NCBI GenBank assembly: GCA_963819695.1
Contig: CAWFXD010000002.1
Coordinates: 682,001 to 746,000, forward strand
Direction of reading: 5' to 3'
DNA from: DASZIT01 sp963819695
Lineage (GTDB): Bacteria; Actinomycetota; Acidimicrobiia; Acidimicrobiales; RAAP-2
Length of the DNA: 64,000 nucleotides
The position numbers and the translations under genes were made by a program. Each line of letters begins with the position of its first letter. The stretch's first letter is position 1. The notes beneath the pieces are model-generated. The model did not search any database. It had not been told where the DNA came from and was given only the letters and a program-made list of their open reading frames with translations. Below, piece by piece: positions 1 through 9,610 of this stretch.

Positions 1-2
1 AT

Positions 3-116
3 GCTTCGGCCATCCTCGAACGGGTGCAGAACGGTTCGATGCCCTGCGATGGCGCCTGGCCGGCGGAGCGGGTCCAGGTATTCCGGGGATGGGTCGACTC
101 CGGGATGGCGCCGTAA
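3..116 (+). CDS. C-terminal end of an unidentified protein (partial)
   Basis: An open frame enters from the left edge and stops with TAA at 114-116, giving the last 37 residues of a protein whose start lies outside the window. The tail contains SMPCDGAWP followed by RVQVFRGWVDSGMAP. I have an impression that MPCDGxWP plus an amphipathic WVxxGM ending recurs at the C-terminus of uncharacterised bacterial proteins, but I cannot name a family. It converges with the MmpL gene downstream, leaving only 58 bases between the stops. Reading frame and ending look real; function is unknown. Confidence 0.5.
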   Translation, partial: ASAILERVQNGSMPCDGAWPAERVQVFRGWVDSGMAP

Positions 117-174
117 GCCGGTTGGACTGGGCGACGGGTCGCCAGGAGGCAGGCGCGGACCGCGACGGTTGCGG

Positions 175-2397
175 TCAGACCGGGAGCGGGTCGGGCTCCG
201 GCCGGGGCTCGAGGGCCGGCTCGGGCACCGCCTCTTCCCCTCCGGCCGACAGGTGGGGGAGGTGCTCGTCGAGCCAGTCGGGGAACCACCAGTTGGCCTT
301 GCCGAACAGGAACATGAGCGCCGGGACGATGGTCATGCGGATGATCACCGCGTCGATGAGGATCCCGGCCGCCAGACCCAGGCCGAACTCCTTGATGACC
401 CGCTGGCCGCCGAACATGAACGAGCCGAACACCAGGATCATGATGAGAGCCGCGGCGGTGATGGTCTTTCCGGTGGCGGCCAGTCCCTTGCGGACCGCCT
501 CGCGGCTGTCGCCGCACTTGACCCACTCCTCGTGGATGCGACTGACCAGGAAGACCTCGTAGTCCATCGACAGTCCGAAGAGGATGGCGAACAGCATGAC
601 CGGCAGGAAGGACTCGACGGGCCCGGCCCGGTTCACCCCGAAGATGGCGCTCAGCCAGCCCCACTGGAAGACGGCCACCAACACCCCGAACGCCGCCCCG
701 ATGGACAGGAGGTTCATGACCGCCGCGGTCAGGGGGATGATCAGGCTCCGGAACACCAGGGCCAGCAACAGGAAGGAGAGCACCACCACCAGTCCGATGA
801 AGAGCGGAAGCTTGGAGGTCAGCACCTTGGAGAAGTCGGCGAAGATGGCGGTGTTGCCCCCGACGTAGACGGCGACATCCGACCCGGCCACCACCTGTGG
901 GACGGTTTGGGTTCGGAGGTGGGTGATCAGGTCGGCGGTGGAGGCGTCCTGGGGCGACGATGCGGGATAGACCTGGATCAGCGAAACCTGCTGGCCGCCC
1001 TTGGCCGGGAAGATGACCGGCGGGGAGACCCGGGCGACATCGGGCTGGGTCTTCACCGCGTCGGCAAGCTGGTTGATGACCTGGCGGTTGGCGGTGCCCG
1101 GGTTGGCGGTGACCAGCTCCAGCGGCCCGGTGAAGCCCGGCCCGAAGCCCTTGGCCAGCAGGTCATAGGCCTGGCGGGTGGTGGTCGACGTCGGATCGTT
1201 GCCCTGATCCGAGTTGCCGAGACGGAGTGAGAAGAACGGTAGCGCCACCAGCACGATGACGATGAGGGCGAGGACGGCCGGCACGCCCGAGTGGCGCTGG
1301 ATCAGTCCGGCATACCGGGGCCAGAAACCGGTGTTGCCGCTCCCGACCACCCGGGGGCCGGTGGTGGCCAGCTCGCGCTTCTGCTTCCGGCTGAGCACCT
1401 TGGGCCCGATGAACCCGAGGAAGGCGGGCAGCAGGGTGAGAGCGGCCAGCATGGTGAAGGCCACCCCGATGGCGGCGGCCACGGCCAGGCCGTAGAGGAA
1501 GCTCACCCCGAGGGCGAACATGCCGAGCAGGGCGATGCACACGATGATCCCGGCGAAGAGGACGGCCCGGCCCGAAGTGTTCACCGCGTTGACGATCGAC
1601 TCCTCGGTGTCGTTACCGGCGATGAGGCCCTGTCGGTGTCGGGTCACGATGAATAACGCGTAGTCGACCCCGACCCCCAGCCCGATGAGTGCCACCAGTT
1701 CCACCGAGAACTGGGGCATCTTCAACAGGTGGCTCAGGAGCCCGATGACGCCGATGGCGGTGCCCAACGAGGCCAGCGCCGATATCAACGGAAGCGCCAT
1801 CGCGAATCCCGACCGGAAGATGAAGGCCAGGACCATGGCGGCCAGGAAGACACCCAGCAGCGTGCTGATGCCGCCGAAGGATTGCGGATTGGAGGCTTCG
1901 GCCAGCTGGCCGGCCACCGCCACCTGCAAGTCCGGACCTTGGGCGGTCTTCGCCGCCGTCACGAACTGCTTGGCCAACGAGGTGTTGTTGCCGAGGTTCT
2001 CCTGGTTGAAGGTCACGGTGACGAACCCGATGGTCCCGTCCTGGCTGACCTGGCTCGATACGCCGGATGCCCATCGCGGCGGCGCGAGGTTGGATACGTG
2101 GGGGACGGTCTTCACCCGGGAGATCATCTGGTTCACCGCGGCCGCGACAGCGGGGTCGGTGACTTTGGTGCCGCCGGAGGCTTGGAACACGATCTGCTCG
2201 GTGTCGCCCGATTGTCTGGGTGCCGCCGACTGCAGGAGGGAGAGCGCCTGGGTCGATTCGGTGTGCGGGAGGGTGAAGCTGTTGGAGTAGGCGGTGCCGA
2301 CCGCGTTGGAGAGAAACGACATGCCGACCAGGGCCACCAGCCAGAAGAGCAGTACCCAGCGGCGATGGCGGACACACCATGAAGCAAGCGATTTCAT
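175..2397 (-). CDS. MmpL-family RND transporter
   Basis: A 740-residue integral membrane protein of the MMPL branch of the RND superfamily. These carry lipids or hydrophobic compounds outward using the proton gradient. It has the duplicated layout: TM1 near residues 12-30, a large external domain, a block of five TMs, a second external domain and a second TM block. The two conserved TM signatures are visible as GVGVDYALFIVTRHR and GLSMDYEVFLVSRIHEEW; their Asp-Tyr pairs are the usual proton-relay positions. The length is normal for short MmpL proteins without a C-terminal extension; the tail is a Pro/Glu-rich linker. The frame is intact. It stands alone, and the substrate cannot be told from sequence. 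Confidence 0.92.
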   Translation of the reverse strand: MKSLASWCVRHRRWVLLFWLVALVGMSFLSNAVGTAYSNSFTLPHTESTQALSLLQSAAPRQSGDTEQIVFQASGGTKVTDPAVAAAVNQMISRVKTVPHVSNLAPPRWASGVSSQVSQDGTIGFVTVTFNQENLGNNTSLAKQFVTAAKTAQGPDLQVAVAGQLAEASNPQSFGGISTLLGVFLAAMVLAFIFRSGFAMALPLISALASLGTAIGVIGLLSHLLKMPQFSVELVALIGLGVGVDYALFIVTRHRQGLIAGNDTEESIVNAVNTSGRAVLFAGIIVCIALLGMFALGVSFLYGLAVAAAIGVAFTMLAALTLLPAFLGFIGPKVLSRKQKRELATTGPRVVGSGNTGFWPRYAGLIQRHSGVPAVLALIVIVLVALPFFSLRLGNSDQGNDPTSTTTRQAYDLLAKGFGPGFTGPLELVTANPGTANRQVINQLADAVKTQPDVARVSPPVIFPAKGGQQVSLIQVYPASSPQDASTADLITHLRTQTVPQVVAGSDVAVYVGGNTAIFADFSKVLTSKLPLFIGLVVVLSFLLLALVFRSLIIPLTAAVMNLLSIGAAFGVLVAVFQWGWLSAIFGVNRAGPVESFLPVMLFAILFGLSMDYEVFLVSRIHEEWVKCGDSREAVRKGLAATGKTITAAALIMILVFGSFMFGGQRVIKEFGLGLAAGILIDAVIIRMTIVPALMFLFGKANWWFPDWLDEHLPHLSAGGEEAVPEPALEPRPEPDPLPV

Positions 2398-2621
2398 TGG
2401 GGAGGATTCCTTGCGATTGTGGTTCGGGTGGCGGATCGGCGTTGGCCTCAGGTGAACGTCGACGATCTTGGTGGGAACGTTGTCCCGATCACAGATCTGG
2501 GCTTGCCCTCTGAGCCGAAAGCTCGCCCCGTGCGGCCTCTTGAAGGACTCATGGTACTAGAGGATGAGCGGGCGGCGACATTCGAGCCCGGGCCTGTTCG
2601 TCGGTGGACCATGATGACCGG

Positions 2622-3461
2622 ATGGATGTTTCCGACCGTCTGGTGCCACTGAGCGGTGCCTTCAATTTTCGCGATCTCGGCGGTTACCCGGCCGGGGACG
2701 GCGAGGTCGTCCGACGTGGCCGGCTGTTCCGGAGCGACGGTCTCCACCGGCTGACCGACGCCGACATCGACCTCCTCGGTTCCATCGGGCTGGCCACCAT
2801 CATCGACCTCCGGACACCCGGCGAGGTGGAGAACACCGGCCGGGGATTGCTGGGGGACGAGGCGATCCGCTATCACCACCTCGCCGTCGTGCAACGGGGT
2901 GGGGGCGAAGCCGTCGGAGCCCCGGCCCCGGCGGGTGACGACCTGGCCGAACGCTATCTCTGGTATCTCGACACCGGCCGCCAGGCCCTGGTCGAGGCCA
3001 TCGGCCTGGTGGCCGAGCCCGCCAACCACCCGCTGGTCTTCCACTGCACCGCGGGCAAGGATCGGACCGGGGTGCTGGCCGCTCTGGTTCTGGACATCCT
3101 CGGTGTCGACCGGGAGGTCATCGTCGCCGACTACGTGATCACCGCCGACCGGTTGGAGCTCATCATTGATCGGATCCGGGCCGACCCGACCTACTCGGCC
3201 GGGATGTCGAAGGTCCCCGCCTCCCGATTCACCGTGGAGGCCGGCACCATGGAGCGATTCCTCGATGGGCTCCAGGCCATCTTCGGGGGCGCCCGATCAT
3301 GGGCCATCGATGCCGGCGTGTCGGCGGGCGACCTCGACCGGATGAGATCCGACCTGCTCGGTACCGGCCGGATAGACCAGCCGGCTTGGCCCCCGAGGGC
3401 TGGTCGGCGGCCGAATCCGGTCTCGCGGTGGCCGGGACGGCGATGTGGTGGAGAATGGTGA
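2622..3461 (+). CDS. Tyrosine-protein phosphatase (PTP/DSP-like)
   Basis: A protein of about 279 residues in the bacterial tyrosine/phosphoinositide phosphatase family (Y_phosphatase3, the MptpB/LipA type). The N-terminal part has the family block FNFRDLGGYP. The P-loop HCTAGKDRTG lies near residues 141-150, with the nucleophile Cys at about 142 and Arg at 148, as in the CX5R phosphatase signature. The Lys two residues after the Gly is typical of the MptpB group, which accepts both phosphoproteins and phosphoinositides. A GTG at 2604 would add six residues; I prefer ATG 2622. The last 40 residues are Arg/Pro-rich and may reflect readthrough after a frame slip. Substrate unknown. Confidence 0.85.
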   Translation: MDVSDRLVPLSGAFNFRDLGGYPAGDGEVVRRGRLFRSDGLHRLTDADIDLLGSIGLATIIDLRTPGEVENTGRGLLGDEAIRYHHLAVVQRGGGEAVGAPAPAGDDLAERYLWYLDTGRQALVEAIGLVAEPANHPLVFHCTAGKDRTGVLAALVLDILGVDREVIVADYVITADRLELIIDRIRADPTYSAGMSKVPASRFTVEAGTMERFLDGLQAIFGGARSWAIDAGVSAGDLDRMRSDLLGTGRIDQPAWPPRAGRRPNPVSRWPGRRCGGEW

Positions 3462-3501
3462 CGAGCCACGGTGCCCACCCGCTGGTTCGAAGGAGTCAGT
3501 C

Positions 3502-4174
3502 ATGAGCCAAGCCGCCGACCTTGTGATCATCACCGCTGGCGGTCGGGATGGTGGCGCTGGTCACCTTCGTCGGGGTGATGGCGTGGAGGATGGTGCGGAA
3601 GGTGCGGAAATGGCGGGCCCGGCTCGAGCTGGTCCTCCCCCGGACGATGTCCAAGCCCGGCCCCGACCTGCTGGCGTCCGGCTGGTCCCACGCCTACCGG
3701 ACATCACTGGCGGCCGGTGCCATGGTGAGAAGCGGGAGCCGTCGGGAGGCGATGTGGTTGCGCCGGGACCTGTGGTCGCACGTGAGCGCCGCGGAGGTCG
3801 GCGGTCAAGACCGCCGACGCGACCGGCACCCCGCTGGGTCAGCTTCCCCATCTGGTCGGCCATCTCCGCGATCAGGCCCAGCGCCACGATCAGGTGCTGA
3901 TCCTGGCCAGCAAAGGCGTACCGGTTGGCTGGTTCGGTGGATGCCCGGGCCGAAACCGGTCGCATCATCGGCCAGGCGGATGCGGTGTCGGCCGCGGTCA
4001 TCGATGCGCGTCCGGGCCGACGCCACCATCGATGACCGACAGCTGGCGACGGCCCTCGACCACGAGACCCGGTCGGTGTCCCACGGTGCCGCCCGGGTCC
4101 ACTCCCTCATGGACGTGGCACCGGGCTGCCGCCGGTTGCCACCACCGCCAGACAGACGGCGCTCAACCCGGTGA
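3502..4174 (+). CDS. Single-span membrane protein with helical cytoplasmic domain, frame broken
   Basis: ATG 3502 has a good AAGGAG ribosome site 7-12 bases upstream. Translation begins MSQAADLVIITA; after a frame change it continues VALVTFVGVMAWRMVRKV, one membrane helix followed by a basic stretch. A second change leads into a long hydrophilic helical part (about 3800-3900, including LGQLPHLVGHLRDQAQ), and more changes lead to RLAGSVDARAETGRI and ADATIDDRQLATALDHE. Each piece lies in a different frame but together they read as one protein of about 210 residues, so at least three single-base errors or mutations lie here. I do not recognise the family. The 3' end overlaps the opposing MFS gene and the stop is uncertain. 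Confidence 0.5.
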
Positions 4175-5303
4175 GGCCCAGCAGCAACACGGTGAAACTG
4201 GTGAAGCGGGCGAGCTCGGCCAACGCGACGGGGAGGGCGAAACCCACGTAGGTCAACGCGTAGAACACCGCGTTCAACCCGGCCAGCTCGTCGGGGCCGG
4301 CGATGCGTTGGACCTCGAGGAGCCCGCCGACCAGGCAGACCCCGTATCCGGCGCCCAGCACGGCACCGGCCGCCACCACCACCAGCGGGCTGGTCAGCTC
4401 CGCGGCCAAGGCGGCCACCGCCATCCCCATCGTCACCAGGGTGAGTCCGGCCACCGCCCCCCGGGGGCTCCCGACCCGGTCGAACCGGCGGGCCACCGGT
4501 TGGATGGCCACCCCGACCCCGAGGGTGAGCGCGGCGACCAGGCCGGCGAAGGCGATCCCGAAGCCCTGGGTCCGCCCGCTCACCACCGACGGGAGCACCG
4601 CGAACGAGACGGACGCCGAACCGAACACCCAGGGGGCCATCGGCACCACCACCGAGAGGAACCGGGAATGGGTGGCGGCCGGCACCCGCAGCCGGGCGGC
4701 CAGGCTCGGCCCCGGGTCGGCCCGGCGGGGGACGGTTTCGGGGGCCGGCCACAAACCGGGGAGCACCAGCGCCATCACCGCCAGGTGGGGGAGGTAGGAA
4801 GACAGCCAACGGGGCCGGGGCCCACTGGGCGATGAGGCCGGCGGCCAGCGGTCCGAGCCCGAAGCCGGCCGAGAGCCCGATCGCCGCTCTCCTGGCCCCG
4901 GACTGTTCGCCGGCGGCCATGTCGAACGGGGGGACCGACAGCTCCTTGACCCAGGCGGTGCCGGCCGCGAAGACCGCCCCGCTCACCGTGCCGGCCAGGA
5001 AGCGACCCACGAAGAGCAACGGTGTGGAGTCGGCTCCGACCATCAGCACCACCGTGGCCACCACCGACATCACGGCCGCCGGCGCCACCACCGTTCGCCG
5101 GCCCCATCGGTCCGACGCCGGCCCGCCGACCAGGAGGGCGGGAATCAGCCCGAGGGCGTAGATCCCGAACAGCGCCTCGTTGACGCTGAGGGTCAGACCC
5201 CGGTGCTGGTGGTAGGCGATCAGGAGCGAGGTGAACTGGTTGGCCCCCAGCCGACCCCGAACATCACCGCGGCCACGGCCAGCCAGCTGCGGCGGCTGTG
5301 CAC
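4107..5303 (-). CDS. MFS transporter, two frame breaks
   Basis: A 12-TM major facilitator, probably a drug or metabolite exporter. Read from GTG 5303, the N-terminus is HSRRSWLAVAAVMFGVGWG. A one-base slip near 5247 (GGGG run) joins it to ANQFTSLLIAYHQHRG. The family A-motif follows as GPASDRWGRRT. A second slip at the C5 run near 4790 joins VFLP to HLAVMALVLPGLWP, after which the frame is open to a TGA at 4107. Length after correction is about 398 residues, normal for MFS. It is divergent from the MarR gene at 5580, a common arrangement for MarR-controlled efflux pumps. Both slips sit in homopolymers, so I read this as a working gene with sequence errors. Confidence 0.75.
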
Positions 5304-5337
5304 TCATGCCGACGTCACCGTTGGGTCCGGTGTTCGC

Positions 5338-5450
5338 TCAGCCGCACACGGTCCCGGCGGCGGGAAGGGTGCCGTCCAGGAAGTAGGTGGTGACGAGTTG
5401 TTGCCGGCAGAAACCGACGAGCCACCTGTCTGCCCTTGGGCCCGGTCGTC
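5338..5450 (-). pseudogene. Possible remnant of a TAP-like alpha/beta-hydrolase C-terminus
   Basis: Just upstream of the MFS gene, the minus strand reads QQLVTTYFLDGTLPAAGTVC and then Gly-stop (stop at 5338-5340). The YFLDGTLPAxGTVC ending is the one I associate with secreted tripeptidyl-aminopeptidase-like hydrolases of actinomycetes (TAP-like C-terminal domain). No catalytic domain is found upstream, because the MarR gene begins at 5580 on the other strand. It is therefore a short relic or chance similarity. Confidence 0.35.
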
Positions 5451-5579
5451 ATCCGACCGACCCTAACCGCCGGGTTCGAGCGCCTCGAGCCCTGAGCTGG
5501 GCCGGACTCCGCTGGTAGGGTCGAGTTCGACGTCTGCGCCGGCAGCGCCGCGTCGACGCGCGAGGCGCTCGGACCGGCA

Positions 5580-6106
5580 ATGGAGCACGATGGCAGCACC
5601 CGCGGAAATCCCTCGACTTCGATCCCATCGAAGAGGCACGCCGCCAATGGCGTGCCCACGGGTGGGATGCCGCGGCGCCGGGGATGGCCGCGGTGACGTC
5701 GATCATGCGGGCGCACCAGATCTACCTGGCTCGGGTCGACGCCGCCCTCCGCCCGTTCGACCTGACCTTTGCCCGATACGAGCTGTTGATGCTGTTGAGT
5801 CTGAGCCGGACCGGGGCCCTGCCACTTTCCCGGGTCGGTGCCCGCCTGCAGGTGCATCCGGCCAGTGTCACCAACGCCGTCGATCGGCTCGAGGCGCAAT
5901 CGCTGATCACCCGGCTCCCGCACGCCACCGACCGGCGCACCACCCTGGCCAAGATCCTCCCGGAAGGAAGGCGGGTGGTCGGGTTGGCCACCGAGGCCCT
6001 CAACGATCAGGTGTTCACCGACCCCGGCCTCACCGGCGACCAGGCGGACACGCTGTTCTCGTTGATCCGATCCCTCCGGATCGGCCAGGGCGACTTCCAT
6101 GGATGA
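5580..6106 (+). CDS. MarR-family transcriptional regulator
   Basis: A winged-helix regulator of about 175 residues. I place the start at ATG 5580 (MEHDGSTRGNP). One missing C in the CCC run near 5611 then brings in LDFDPIEEARRQWRAHGW, continuous with the uninterrupted frame containing MAAVTSIMRAHQIYLARVD. An internal ATG at 5684 would give a 140-residue product without this N-terminal helix. The DNA-binding part is visible: LSRVGARLQVHPASVTNAVDRLEAQ (shown in two parts: helix-turn-helix LSRVGARLQVHPASV, then recognition helix TNAVDRLEAQ), followed by the wing ITRLPHATDRRTT with the conserved DxR. It is divergent from the MFS transporter, its likely target. The ligand is unknown. Confidence 0.8.
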
Positions 6107-6113
6107 CCGGGGT

Positions 6114-6788
6114 TCACAGACCGCCCAGAACGGCTGACAGCCGCTCGATGGCGCCCGGGGTGCGGGCCCCCCACCAGAACAGGTCCTTCCCGTCGACGAA
6201 GGTGGTGGGGGCGACCGACTGAGAGCTCGGGGAGCTGCCGCCGGGTGAACGGGTAGGGCTCGCTCGGGGCCAGGACCACATCGGGATGGCGGACGATGGC
6301 GTCTTCGAGCTCGATCGTCGGGTAGGGGCCGTCGTCACCGAACACGGTGGCGACGCCGAGGTGGGCCAGAAGGGAGGCGCCATAGGTAGGCATGCCCAGC
6401 GCCATCCACGGTCGCCGCCAGATGGGCACGAACGCGGTCATTCGGGTTAGTTCCGGCTCCGGGCAAGATAAATGGTTGACATCGCGCCCCTATTCGGTGC
6501 GACAATTCCTCCATGGCGGGGTTGACGTCCTCGAGCGAGCGGATGCGCAACACGTGGACGGGCACGCCCCGGGCCACCAATGCGTCGTGGTCCTCGCGCC
6601 GGTTCTCTTCCTCGTCCACCACCACCAGCTCGGGGTCGAGCTCGACGATCTTGTCGATAGGCGGGATCCTTGGTCCCCCCGACATGGGGGATGTCAGGTT
6701 GCTCGCAGAAGCGGGTGCAGGCCACCGGCGGGTGGCCCCAGCTGATGAGGGTCTCGGTGGCCGACGGGACCAGGCTGACGATGTTCAT
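6114..6788 (-). CDS. BtuF-like cobalamin/metal-chelate-binding protein, several frame breaks
   Basis: A helical-backbone periplasmic-binding-like protein. From ATG 6788 it begins MNIVSLVPSATETLISWG, the classic opening of the BtuF/FepB-type domain (IVSLxPSxTE). After a slip near 6670 it continues PIDKIVELDPELVVVDEEEN, then VHVLRIRSLEDVNPAMEEL. A further slip near 6450 gives ELTRMTAFVPIWRRPWM and DAIVRHPDVVLAPSEPYPF, and a last slip near 6235 gives FVDGKDLFWWGARTPGAIERL before TGA at 6114. There is no signal peptide, which suggests one of the cytosolic cobalamin-binding-domain proteins rather than a transporter subunit; I see no ABC partner nearby. Corrected length is about 225 residues. Confidence 0.65.
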
Positions 6789-6961
6789 CGGGTGGGATCC
6801 TCTCCGCCGGCAGAGTACCAGCGGGGGTCGGGACGAGGCCCCCGGGCGGCCGGTCCCGGGAATGGTCGCCGGCACCCGGACGTTGGCAGAGCTCGTGAGT
6901 GCGCTCGGTTTTTCCTCCGAGCCAGATCGGGACATCAGGGATCACCGCCGCCCGGGTTGAT

Positions 6962-7743
6962 GTGGCCCGGGCCCTGGGGATCGGCGGGGTGGTGGCCTAC
7001 AACTGGTGGGTGGCGGTGCCCTTCGTCCCGGGGCTGATGACCTCCCACAACGAATTCTTCTCCGACCTCGAAGTGCCGGGCCTGCGAGATGCCGACCTCA
7101 TGCAACGGGCGGACCTGGTCGCCGGGGTGGTACTGCTCATCGCCCTGTTGATGCGGGGCGCCTCCGGCCGGAATGGTGCCCGCCGGGAATGGAAATGGTT
7201 GGTGGCCTTCGCCGCCGCCGGCGCCATCGGGGGCAGGTTCCCCTACGTCTGCTCCGAGGGGCTGAGTGCCACCTGTCGCAACCTCGAGTGGCACTTGCAG
7301 CTGCCAGCTGCACCATTACATCCACGTGGTGTCGGGCATCGCCGAGTTCGCGTTTCTGACGGTGGCCGTGATCGTGGCCGTCCGCCGCACCCGGGGCGAG
7401 ACGACCTGGCAAGCCCGTGCCTACCGGGTCATCCTAAAGTGCTGATCGTCGGCTACCCATGCTGGGTTTCGTCTACCTCAGCGATCGGCTGGGTGCATTC
7501 GTCGAGCCGGTCTTCTTCGTTTCCTTTTCCGCCATGATCATCGTCTCGCTGTTCGAACCGGTGGGCAGAGTCGACTCGGCAGCGCCGCGACCGATGATGA
7601 ACCGGCGATGGCGGAGGCAGCCGAATGGGACGGCGTCCGTACCACCGGGAACGCCTGAGCGCCACCGGTTTTCTGCCCCATCGCCAGGCACCACCAGGCA
7701 CGAATTGGCGAATTCTCGACACTCCGGCTCAGGATGCGCCTAG
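6962..7743 (+). CDS. Multi-span membrane protein, possibly DUF998-like, frame broken
   Basis: A hydrophobic protein split over three frames. The first segment, from GTG 6962, reads VARALGIGGVVAYNWWVAV and contains helices around VAGVVLLIALLM and WLVAFAAAGAIGG. After a slip near 7305 the frame gives HHYIHVVSGIAEFAFLTVA. After another near 7440 it gives MLGFVYLSDRLGAFVEPVFF and FSAMIIVSLFEP. About six membrane helices and roughly 215 residues result. The general look (small integral membrane protein, conserved HHxIH before a helix) is reminiscent of DUF998, but this is tentative. The true stop is uncertain: 7743 in the last open frame, or near 7596 if one more slip is present. Confidence 0.45.
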
Positions 7744-7846
7744 GGTATTGCCACCGTCGACCCATTTCACGCGGGCTGACGGTGGTTGGGCTTCAAAATG
7801 GATCCCCGCGATTATGTGCGTGAAGTCAGCTCAAGGAGTAACAGTT

Positions 7847-8050
7847 ATGCCAGTAGGTGCAGTCAAGTGGTTCAACGCCGAGAAGGGCTTTGGTTTCATT
7901 ACGCCCGACGGCGGCGGGGATGATCTCTTCGTCCACCAATCCGAAATCCAGATGGAAGGCTTCCGCGACCTCGCGGAAGGCCAGCGTGTGGAGTTCGAGA
8001 CGAAGCAGGGCCAAAAGGGCCTGCAAGCAAGCCAGGTCCGCAAGATCTGA
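7847..8050 (+). CDS. Cold-shock protein (CspA family)
   Basis: A 67-residue single cold-shock domain, a nucleic-acid chaperone that binds single-stranded RNA and DNA. Both RNP motifs are intact: KGFGFI (RNP1) and DLFVHQS (RNP2), and the start VGAVKWFNAEKGFGFI is canonical. ATG 7847 is preceded by AAGGAG at 7833-7838, a strong ribosome site with good spacing. The 5' region is AT-richer than the surroundings, as expected for a promoter and untranslated leader. The gene is monocistronic, and a strong hairpin lies 250 bases downstream. Confidence 0.96.
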   Translation: MPVGAVKWFNAEKGFGFITPDGGGDDLFVHQSEIQMEGFRDLAEGQRVEFETKQGQKGLQASQVRKI

Positions 8051-8297
8051 ATTCGACGATCACCGGGTGTCGACCCGACGGCCTCACCGTTCCGGTGGTG
8101 ATCGTCGGGCCGGCACCCGGTGGCGTTTGAAGCCGCTGGAACCCCGGTTCCTGGCGGATGTTTTCGTTTTGGGGCCCCCGGTTCGACCAGAAGCCGGGCC
8201 GCCCCGTGTTCTGTCGTGTCCAAAGCCAGACCGGCCGACCTCGACCGACAGCTCACCAACCGATCGTGCCGATCTTGTTTGCGCACCCTGACGTCGG

Positions 8298-8333
8298 ACG
8301 GCCCGGCCGGCTGAGTGCCGACCGGGCCGTTTC
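8298..8333. terminator. Strong GC hairpin between cold-shock and Rpf-like genes
   Basis: A near-perfect inverted repeat: 8298-8311 pairs with 8317-8330 (13 pairs, one C-A mismatch) around the loop TGAGT, followed by TTTC on the plus strand. It lies between two convergent genes and could stop transcription from the cold-shock gene. The short T-run makes it weak by E. coli standards but ordinary for high-GC actinomycetes. Confidence 0.55.
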
Positions 8334-8399
8334 CGATCCTGATCCGGTTGCCGGCCGCCGCCGTACCGGATTTTCTGCGTCATGCCTGGGCCGGACCGG

Positions 8400-9042
8400 C
8401 TACCACGACCCGCACCCGTTCTGGTCGGGGACATAGCTGGTGCCCTCGATCCGCTGGGCCACGGCAATCTGCGCCTCCGGGGAGACGTCGGAACCGCCTC
8501 CGTTGGCATACCAGTTGGTGGCATTGATCCCAGCGAGTCGGGGTAATCGGCGCTGGCGGCACCGACCCAGCCGCCCTCCTCGCAGACGGCCACCCGGCTC
8601 CATTCGGTATACGCCGAGTCGGCGCCGGCGGAGCTGGCGGTATCCGCCGCCGGGGCCACCGGCGCGGGGGCCGGCGTTGACCGGCGCGGGGGCCGGCGTC
8701 GGGGCTGGGACCACGACCGGTGCCGGCGTTGCCACCGGTGCCGGCGTTGCCACGGCGCCGGGCAGCCGCCACCGGAGCCGTCTTGGTGCTGGCCGCGGCC
8801 ACCTGTCCGGCTCCCAGCGAGAGCAAGGCTCCCAGGCCGGAGACGGTGGTGGCGTGGCTTCCCGACGAGTTCGACGAGTCGAACGCAACCAACGCGCTCG
8901 GTATCGACGAACCGGGCGTCGAGGGGTGATGGGATGCCGTCGAGGCGGCCTGTGAGCTGACAGGCCGGGTCAGGACGGCGGAACTGATGGCAATGATGAT
9001 TGCGACGGTGAAAACCGCCACGAGTGCAATGCGGGTCCGCAT
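8400..9042 (-). CDS. Rpf-like secreted transglycosylase, frame broken
   Basis: A secreted cell-wall hydrolase of the transglycosylase-like (resuscitation-promoting-factor) type. ATG 9042 opens a signal peptide MRTRIALVAVFTVAIIIAIS, then a Ser/Thr-rich stretch and an Ala/Pro linker with a short DNA repeat near 8720-8757 (PVATPAPVATPAP). After at least two slips (near 8650 and 8550) the C-terminal domain appears: SAYTEWSRVAVCEEGGWVG, then INATNWYANGGGSDVSP and AQIAVAQRIEG, ending NGCGSW. The Glu in VCEEGG is the expected catalytic acid. Corrected length is about 214 residues. I looked upstream for the c-di-AMP riboswitch often found before rpf genes and did not see its conserved blocks. Confidence 0.7.
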
Positions 9043-9610
9043 GGCACCTCCCTTCGTAGGGCGCGTGAGCGCCTTCCTCTGCTCGGTGTTGGCGGGCTCC
9101 GGCCCATTGCATTCGGTCCCCGGACGACGAGCGGGAAGGCTTCGTTCGTCCTGGCTTTACGCCGTAGGGTGTGCGGCCGGTTGGTCTACGCCCAAAATTG
9201 CTTCGTAGGTCAGTCCTCGTTCATCATCGTCGTCGTCTTCTCACGCAGGCGCGCGGCGTCACGCCACACGTTCCCCCACGTGGTTGCGCTCATCCGCCAG
9301 GGGTCTGACGGCGTCGGCCTCGGCACCAGGTGTCGGTGAGTTCCAACCCGGGTGGGGTTCTCCGAGGAATCCGGACAACCCAGCCAAATTGCGCTTGCAG
9401 AAGTATACATGGCCGCCGCACGATCCCTCGGCATGGCCCCTGACCAGGGAATATATGCGTCCGACCCCTCGGATCCCGGCGAATCGCCACCCTCTCACCG
9501 GGCACCCAGCGTGCCGGTGAGGTCTCGGAAAGCGGCAATTTGATGCCTGGTCGGCCGATCACCGATCGGATTCGGTGGGTTGGCGATGCGGATGAGGCTG
9601 GACGGCGGCG
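9043..9610. other. 568-base stretch without a recognisable gene
   Basis: This lies between the Rpf-like gene and the end of the mycofactocin operon. Small frames occur on both strands (for example 9210-9434 minus, 74 residues), but none has a convincing start site, family motif or codon pattern. The segment at 9390-9460 is locally richer in A and T and may hold a promoter. No tRNA-like fold was evident. Confidence 0.5.

Noticed and set aside
8716..8757. Tandem repeat as a possible CRISPR or VNTR locus
   Set aside because: Only two copies of an 18-base unit inside the Pro/Ala linker of the Rpf-like gene; ordinary coding repeat.
9043..9210. c-di-AMP (ydaO-type) riboswitch before the Rpf-like gene
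   Set aside because: Such elements often precede rpf genes, but the conserved blocks are not visible in either orientation.
9210..9434. Possible small WhiB-like or hypothetical gene on the minus strand
   Set aside because: No four-cysteine pattern, no convincing ribosome site, and no recognisable domain in any frame.
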